Source of the DNA: Brevibacterium marinum
GTDB lineage: Bacteria; Actinomycetota; Actinomycetes; Actinomycetales; Brevibacteriaceae
Assembly (NCBI RefSeq): GCF_011927955.1
Contig: NZ_JAATJN010000001.1
Span: forward strand, 1,302,001-1,366,000
DNA: 64,000 bases
Direction: 5' to 3'
Positions 59,477-64,000 of the stretch are shown in pieces. The position numbers and the translations under genes were made by a program. The stretch's first letter is position 1; each line of letters begins with the position of its first letter. The notes under the pieces are model-generated. The model was not told the DNA's origin. It searched no databases and worked only from the letters and a program-made list of their open reading frames with translations.

Positions 59477-60268
59477 GTGGATTTCGACCGACTGCCGGGT
59501 GTGCGCTTCAGCGCCCTGGCCTACGACGTCGACAGCGGCGAACGCGTGTTCGCCCACAATGAAGACGATGAACTCGACACCGCCAGCATGGGCAAGGTGT
59601 TCCTGCTGCACACTGCCCTGCAGATGCACGTCAACGGAAACCTCAACCTGCAGGAGCGTCTGTTCCGCAGACCCTCGGAGCGTGTCGACGAGTCCGGCAT
59701 CTGGTACCTCATGGAGCAGGACGATCTGAGCGTCTACGACGTGGCCGTACTCGTCGGGGCGTTCAGTGACAACTTCGCGACCAATGTGCTCATCCGCCGC
59801 GTCGGCCTCGACAGCGTCGCCCGCCAAGTCGAGGATCTGGGGTACAGGAATTCCGGGCTCCACGACTTCCTCCGCTGGCCCCGACCGGCCAAGGCACCGC
59901 GCACCCTGTCGACGGGCACCGCCGCGGAGTTCAGCGACTTCATGGCCCGGCACGCGAAGGACGAGTTCTGGGACGAGTCGACGAACGAGATCTTCCGCCG
60001 CTGGTTGGGAGCCGGAGCGGACACCTCGATGGTCGCCTCGGCGTTCGACCTCGACCCGCTGGCCCACTACAACTACCAGCGCGATGTGTGGGTCTGGAAC
60101 AAGACGGGAACGAACGGGACCATCCGGGCCGACGCCGGAATCGCGATGACGCCGACACGACGAGTCGCCTACGCCGTGTTCGCGAACTGGGAGCCGGGCA
60201 CGGACCGTGTCGTCGAGGTCATGCCGATCATGCGCGAAGCAGGGGAGGTGATCCACCGATTCCTCTGA
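59468..60268 (+). CDS. Beta-lactamase-fold serine hydrolase
   Basis: A 266-residue class A-like serine hydrolase. Ser40-x-x-Lys43 (TASMGK), SDN (100-102) and KTG (212-214) occur in the right order and spacing, followed by GTIRADAGI. The Glu166 omega-loop motif (ExxLN) of true class A beta-lactamases is not recognisable, so fast beta-lactam hydrolysis is doubtful. No signal peptide is seen, unlike secreted enzymes. The position next to LD-carboxypeptidase suggests a cytoplasmic peptidase or esterase acting on wall-derived peptides; this is inference. ATG 59468 is preferred to GTG 59459. Confidence 0.82.
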   Translation: MGEVDFDRLPGVRFSALAYDVDSGERVFAHNEDDELDTASMGKVFLLHTALQMHVNGNLNLQERLFRRPSERVDESGIWYLMEQDDLSVYDVAVLVGAFSDNFATNVLIRRVGLDSVARQVEDLGYRNSGLHDFLRWPRPAKAPRTLSTGTAAEFSDFMARHAKDEFWDESTNEIFRRWLGAGADTSMVASAFDLDPLAHYNYQRDVWVWNKTGTNGTIRADAGIAMTPTRRVAYAVFANWEPGTDRVVEVMPIMREAGEVIHRFL

Positions 60269-60349
60269 AGCTCCATCAGCCCGCAAACTCGAGACGGCCG
60301 CGCGCGCACGCACGCCTCGCCCCCGATTCTCGAGTATTCTTGATGGACT

Positions 60350-60664
60350 ATGACCTCTTCGATCTACCTCACCGGCGAAGCGAAGGCACCGTCGAACAAT
60401 CCGATCATGTCGCAGTACGGGCTGTTCTTCATCGCCTTCGAGATCGAGGCGGACACACATCGAATCCTCGATGTCGACTGCTCGGCGACGTTGGCCCTGA
60501 CAAGGAAGTTCATCAGGAACCTGTTCACCGGCGCGGACATCATGGACACCGGTCGGCTCACGGAGGCGATCACGGCCAGATACCACGGGTCCTCACAGAA
60601 GGCACTCATCGCCGCGGTCAACAACGCGGCGAAGAAGTACCAAGAGCTCTCCATCTCCGGCTGA
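60350..60664 (+). CDS. DUF3870 protein
   Basis: A 104-residue protein. IYLTGEAKAPSNNPIMSQYG and ILDVDCSATLALTRKFIRNL fit the DUF3870 family, which is often found near amide- or amino-acid-related transport and hydrolysis genes. No catalytic motif is known to me. TATTCT at 60335-60340 is a plausible -10 element ending 9 bases before the ATG, and no ribosome-binding site is visible, so the mRNA may be leaderless. Confidence 0.85.
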   Translation: MTSSIYLTGEAKAPSNNPIMSQYGLFFIAFEIEADTHRILDVDCSATLALTRKFIRNLFTGADIMDTGRLTEAITARYHGSSQKALIAAVNNAAKKYQELSISG

Positions 60665-60863
60665 GACGCCTCCTCGACCACGAAGATTGCCCGAGTCCTC
60701 ACCCGACCGGATCCAATCGACAACCACACATGGCTTCACCGCGCTCCGCACGGGCAATCCTCAGTGCCGGGGCTCGTCCTTCGGGGAATCCGGACGGGGT
60801 GGTCAGCCTCCGGGCGGACCGCCGGTTCGGGGCGCGGTCCTATCCAAAGAGGGAGTGTCGTTT

Positions 60864-62015
60864 GTGATCACGAACGGTTTTCTTTTCATCAGCCTGCTGC
60901 TGGCGATTTCGGCGGTTCTCGTCGTCGCCGGACGCAGCGGGAAATTCAAGGTCTTCAAGTATGTACCCGGGTTCGTCTTCCTCTACATCGTGGCGGCCCT
61001 GCTCAACACCGTGGGTCTGTTCGACCATGACGCGGTCGACGGAGTCGGCGATGGGCTGCAGGACGCCCTGCTGCCGGCGATGATCCTGCTTCTGCTGTTC
61101 AAATGTGATGTGCGCCAGATCATCCGCCTCGGACCGAAGCTGCTGCTGACCTTCGTGGTGACGGCGGCGAGCATCGTGATCGGCTTCCTCGTGGCCTATC
61201 TGATCGTGCATTCGGCCCTGGCCCCCGAAGCCTGGAAGGGGCTCGGAGCGCTCAACGCCTCCTGGACCGGCGGCTCGGCGAACATGGTCGCGGTCCAGGA
61301 CATCGTCGAGGCTCCCGAGGACATCTTCGGCTATGTGCTCATCGTCGACACTGTGCTCTATTCGTTCTGGCTGCTCCTCGTCTTCTCCTCGGTGGCGATC
61401 TCCGACAAGTTCAACCGGTGGACCAGGGCCGATGCCTCGAAGTTCGACTTCGCCGACCGGGTCACGGATGAGGAGGAGCAGCCGATGACGCTGTCCTCGA
61501 TCATCGGTCTGCTGGGCTTCGCCCTGCTCGTCTCTGCTCTGGCCACCCAGGTGGGTGAGCTTCTGCCGGAGGTGGGGGCAGTCATCAACGCCTCGGCGTG
61601 GACGATCCTCATCGTGAGCATCCTCGGTCTCATCATCGGCTCGACGAGGTGGGGGAGGGCCGCGGGATCGAGCGAACTCGCGACCATCATGCTCTATCTC
61701 ATCATCGGCGTCATCGCCTCCGGGTCGGACTTCACCTCCCTGGCCGAGGCTCCGCTCTACCTGGTCACCGGTGTGATCGTGCTCCTCGTCCACATCGTCA
61801 TCATGCTCGTCTATGCAAAGCTGACGAAGACCGAACTGTTCAGCATCGCCGTGGCCAGCACCGCGAACATCGGTGGGATCGCCTCGGCGCCGGTGGTCGC
61901 TGGAGCCTTCAACCGGCAGCTGGTTCCGGTGGGAGTGCTCTTCGCGCTCATCGGAACCTTCTCAGGAACCTTCCTGGGGCTGTGGGCGGCGCAGCTGATG
62001 TCGGGGATCGGATGA
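60864..62015 (+). CDS. DUF819 family transporter-like protein
   Basis: A 383-residue membrane protein with about ten membrane segments. The inverted halves include LGALNASWTGGSANMVAVQD and, in the second, AVASTANIGGIASAPVVAGA, the DUF819 signatures resembling ion-coupled carriers. It may move a peptide-derived or dicarboxylate substrate; no member's substrate is settled in my knowledge. GTG 60864 is taken as start with GAGGGAG 8 bases upstream. It probably shares an operon with DUF3870 before it and the dipeptidase after it. Confidence 0.87.
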   Translation: MITNGFLFISLLLAISAVLVVAGRSGKFKVFKYVPGFVFLYIVAALLNTVGLFDHDAVDGVGDGLQDALLPAMILLLLFKCDVRQIIRLGPKLLLTFVVTAASIVIGFLVAYLIVHSALAPEAWKGLGALNASWTGGSANMVAVQDIVEAPEDIFGYVLIVDTVLYSFWLLLVFSSVAISDKFNRWTRADASKFDFADRVTDEEEQPMTLSSIIGLLGFALLVSALATQVGELLPEVGAVINASAWTILIVSILGLIIGSTRWGRAAGSSELATIMLYLIIGVIASGSDFTSLAEAPLYLVTGVIVLLVHIVIMLVYAKLTKTELFSIAVASTANIGGIASAPVVAGAFNRQLVPVGVLFALIGTFSGTFLGLWAAQLMSGIG

Positions 62016-62097
62016 TGACTGTGAATCCGATTCCGGAGAGCACCGGTCACACCACAGACCTGCGATCAGTCATCACTCGAACTCAAGGAGCACTCTC

Positions 62098-63195
62098 ATG
62101 ACCTACGACGTCTTCGACGGACACAACGACCTCGCCTGGTACCTGCGGGAGGAACGTGACTACAGCGTTGCCGGGCTCAACGACCCCAGCATCTCGCCGT
62201 TCACGACCATGGATCAGCTGCGCGAGGGCGGCGTCGCGGCCCAGTACTGGTCGGTCTACGTCCATTCCTCGATCACCGGCACCGAGGCGATCAAGGCCAC
62301 CTGGGAGCAGATCGACGCCGTGCAGCGCGTCATCACGACCTACCCGGAACGGCTCCGATACGCCCGTACCGCCGCAGAAGTGGTCGCAGCCCGGGAAGCC
62401 GGAAAGGTGGCCTCGCTCATGGGAGTCGAAGGCGGGCAGCAGATCGACGAATCACTGGCCGTGCTTCGCTCCTATGCTCGAGCCGGAGCGAGATACATGA
62501 CCCTGACCTGGTCGACGACGCACTCCTGGGCGGACTCGGCGACGGACGAACCGCAGCACGGCGGGCTCAGCGATTTCGGACGCGAGGTCGTGGCCGAGAT
62601 GAACCGGATCGGCATGATCGTCGACCTCTCCCACGTCGCGCCGAGCGTCATGCACCAGTCCCTGGACATCTCGAGCCTGCCCGTGATCTTCAGCCACTCC
62701 TGCGCCTTCGGACTCAACCCGCATCCGCGCAACATCCCCGATGACGTCCTCGACCGGGTGCCCGGCAATGGGGGAGTGGCGATGATGACCTTCGTGCCCT
62801 CCTTCGTCTCGAACGCTCGCCGCGAATGGGTCGACGCCGGGGAGCACGGCACCGCCCCCAAGGTGAGCATGACCGATGTCGCCGACCACTGCGATTACGT
62901 ACGCGAGAGGATCGGAATCGACCACATCGGCCTCGGCGGGGACATCTGCGGTGTCGATGAGCTGCCGACCGGCCTCGGCGACGCCGGTCAGTACCCTGCG
63001 CTGTTCGAGGAGTTGGCCGCCCGCGGCTGGTCGGATGAGGATCTGCGCAAGCTCGGATTCGACAATGCGATGCGGGTGCTCGAAGCGCACGAGGATGCGT
63101 ACACGCGATTCCTGGGGACCTCGGCGGGAACGGCGGACACGGCTGCGTCGTCGAGTACGGCGGGGACAGCCACCTCGGCGGGGGCATCGGCATGA
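62098..63195 (+). CDS. Membrane dipeptidase (peptidase M19)
   Basis: A 365-residue zinc dipeptidase of the amidohydrolase fold. His9 and Asp11 in DVFDGHNDLAW, Glu in SLMGVEGGQ and the His residues of VDLSHVAPSV and VIFSHSCAFGLNPHPRNIPDD-type segments make up the metal site; HIGLGGDICG supplies the later Asp. These enzymes split dipeptides, including ones with D-residues. The last 30 residues are Ala/Ser/Thr-rich (TADTAASSSTAGTATSAGAS), a low-complexity tail. CAAGGAG lies ahead of ATG. It overlaps the amidotransferase gene by 4 bp (ATGA). Confidence 0.92.
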   Translation: MTYDVFDGHNDLAWYLREERDYSVAGLNDPSISPFTTMDQLREGGVAAQYWSVYVHSSITGTEAIKATWEQIDAVQRVITTYPERLRYARTAAEVVAAREAGKVASLMGVEGGQQIDESLAVLRSYARAGARYMTLTWSTTHSWADSATDEPQHGGLSDFGREVVAEMNRIGMIVDLSHVAPSVMHQSLDISSLPVIFSHSCAFGLNPHPRNIPDDVLDRVPGNGGVAMMTFVPSFVSNARREWVDAGEHGTAPKVSMTDVADHCDYVRERIGIDHIGLGGDICGVDELPTGLGDAGQYPALFEELAARGWSDEDLRKLGFDNAMRVLEAHEDAYTRFLGTSAGTADTAASSSTAGTATSAGASA

Positions 63196-63902
63196 CCAGG
63201 CTGCTCGTCATCGTCAATCACATCGAATCCCAGCCAGGACTACTCACACAGTGGATGATCGGCGAGAACATCGAGTTCGATCTGCGCATCGGCGGAGTGT
63301 CCCGACTTCCCGAGCCGAGTGCACTGAGCGCCTACGACGGGCTGATCATGCTCGGCGGCGGGTACATGCCCGACGAGACCGACAGGGCACCCTGGCTCGA
63401 AGCGGAAGCGGCCCTGTCGCGGCAGGCGCTGGAGTCCGACCTGCCCCAGTTCGGGATCTGCTTGGGCGGGCAGCTCATCGCCCACGTCAACGGCGGTGAC
63501 GTGCGGGCGCGGACGGGTGCGCCGGAGAAGGGACACACCTGGATCGACATGACCCAGGCGGCAGCGCAGGATCCGGTGTTCTCGGCCATCGGCGACACTG
63601 CCGCCTTCGTCGAGAGCCACGTCGACCGGATCGTCGAGCTTCCGCCGGAGGCGACCCTGCTGGCGACGAGCACGGCCTGCCGGTTTCAGGCGTTCCGAAT
63701 CGGCAATGCGTGGGGGACGCAGTTCCACCCCGAGTCGACGGGACACAACATTCGCAACTGGGACGCGGAAAAACTGCGAGAATTGGGTTTTAATAAGGAG
63801 ACCCTGTTGGAACGGGCCGCCGAGCACGGTGAGGACAGTCAGCGGGACGCGAAAGCACTGCTGACCGCCTTCTTCGACGTGGTCCGGAACAGACGCGCGT
63901 GA
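63192..63902 (+). CDS. Class I glutamine amidotransferase-like hydrolase
   Basis: A 236-residue protein with the class I triad: Cys90 in FGICLGGQLIAH and His179/Glu181 in QFHPES. GLIMLGGGYMPDET forms the oxyanion region. No synthetase partner is adjacent, so it probably works as a stand-alone hydrolase such as the GuaA-N-like or gamma-glutamyl hydrolases. Next to an M19 dipeptidase it could release glutamate from gamma-linked peptides; inference only. Translationally coupled with the dipeptidase. Confidence 0.87.
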   Translation: MTRLLVIVNHIESQPGLLTQWMIGENIEFDLRIGGVSRLPEPSALSAYDGLIMLGGGYMPDETDRAPWLEAEAALSRQALESDLPQFGICLGGQLIAHVNGGDVRARTGAPEKGHTWIDMTQAAAQDPVFSAIGDTAAFVESHVDRIVELPPEATLLATSTACRFQAFRIGNAWGTQFHPESTGHNIRNWDAEKLRELGFNKETLLERAAEHGEDSQRDAKALLTAFFDVVRNRRA

Positions 63903-63921
63903 TCGCGAGGCGGCGATCACG
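63898..63921 (+). terminator. Hairpin across the amidotransferase stop
   Basis: CGTGATCGC/GCGATCACG perfect 9-bp arms with a 6-nt loop, spanning the TGA stop at 63900-63902. It may act as a weak terminator or regulate translation of the next gene. No U-tract. Confidence 0.5.
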
Positions 63922-63942
63922 GTTGAACATGGAGGAACCATA

Positions 63943-64000
63943 GTGAGTCACAGCGACAGCACCACTGAGGCGAGTGCGGGGGCAGGGCAGCCGGAGACCC
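63943..64000 (+). CDS. Start of next gene, truncated by window
   Basis: GTG at 63943 is preceded by GGAGGA with ideal spacing. The 19 visible codons read MSHSDSTTEASAGAGQPETP-like (Ser/Thr/Ala/Gly-rich), a disordered N-terminus as often seen before membrane transporters in this window. Product unknown. It lies 40 bp after the amidotransferase stop on the same strand, so it may belong to the same operon. Confidence 0.6.
   Translation, partial: MSHSDSTTEASAGAGQPET

Overview
This 64 kb window is high-GC chromosomal DNA from an actinobacterium. The gene content points to Brevibacterium or a close relative: mycothiol synthase, a GlnR-type nitrogen regulator next to mshD, a MutT1-type NUDIX/phosphatase fusion, PspC and bacterial PH-domain membrane proteins, QsuD-type quinate/shikimate dehydrogenase, and many GTG/TTG starts. 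The genus is an inference from gene content only. There is no rRNA, CRISPR array, transposase or integrase. One tRNA, tRNA-Lys(UUU), is present.

Layout. (1) 1-2.9 kb: the N-terminus of an SDR diverging from a MarR regulator across two near-identical operators, then a lone GAPDH gene and a small XRE regulator. (2) 2.9-8.5 kb: a quinate/shikimate catabolic locus with 3-dehydroshikimate dehydratase and an MHS-type transporter on the minus strand, and an IclR regulator, type II dehydroquinase and QsuD-type dehydrogenase on the plus strand. (3) 8.5-10 kb: a DedA protein and a pterin dehydratase/VOC fusion. (4) 10.1-15.8 kb: a cell-wall amino-sugar operon (GntR, AnmK, Na+/solute symporter, MurQ, BadF-type sugar kinase). 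(5) 15.9-23.1 kb: an FAD monooxygenase; a small membrane protein plus a PH-domain protein fused to a MarR domain; PspC beside a dead copy of itself; then an accessory-looking stretch with a regulator, an SDR missing its usual active-site residues, a beta-hydroxyacid dehydrogenase and an aldo/keto reductase remnant, ending at the tRNA.

(6) 23.3-30 kb: EcsC-like protein, a DUF47/Pit phosphate uptake pair behind a PHO-box-like site and a branched RNA-like fold, DUF4383, and PadR/AarF. (7) 30.3-40.2 kb: pstSCAB with a PHO-box-like site, then mutT1, ppk, mshD and glnR, all on the minus strand, so high- and low-affinity phosphate uptake, polyphosphate synthesis and nitrogen control lie close together. 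(8) 40.3-47.3 kb: methyltransferase, membrane proteins, nitrobindin-like protein, YgfZ, GabT and a PucR regulator. (9) 47.5-52.3 kb: a PLP fold-III decarboxylase-like enzyme and a TAXI-TRAP transporter. (10) 52.5-64 kb: an oligopeptide ABC transporter followed by LD-carboxypeptidase, a beta-lactamase-fold hydrolase, DUF3870, DUF819, M19 dipeptidase and a class I amidotransferase. This may be a locus for taking up and breaking down murein or gamma-glutamyl peptides, complementing block 4.

The features that most deserve a second look are the membrane-anchored PH-MarR fusion protein, the recurrent 7-24 bp tandem repeats at gene boundaries and in protein tails and linkers, perfect 13-bp hairpins between substrate-binding-protein and permease genes in two ABC operons, and the branched fold upstream of the Pit operon. 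Function calls rest on my reading of sequence motifs; no database search was possible.
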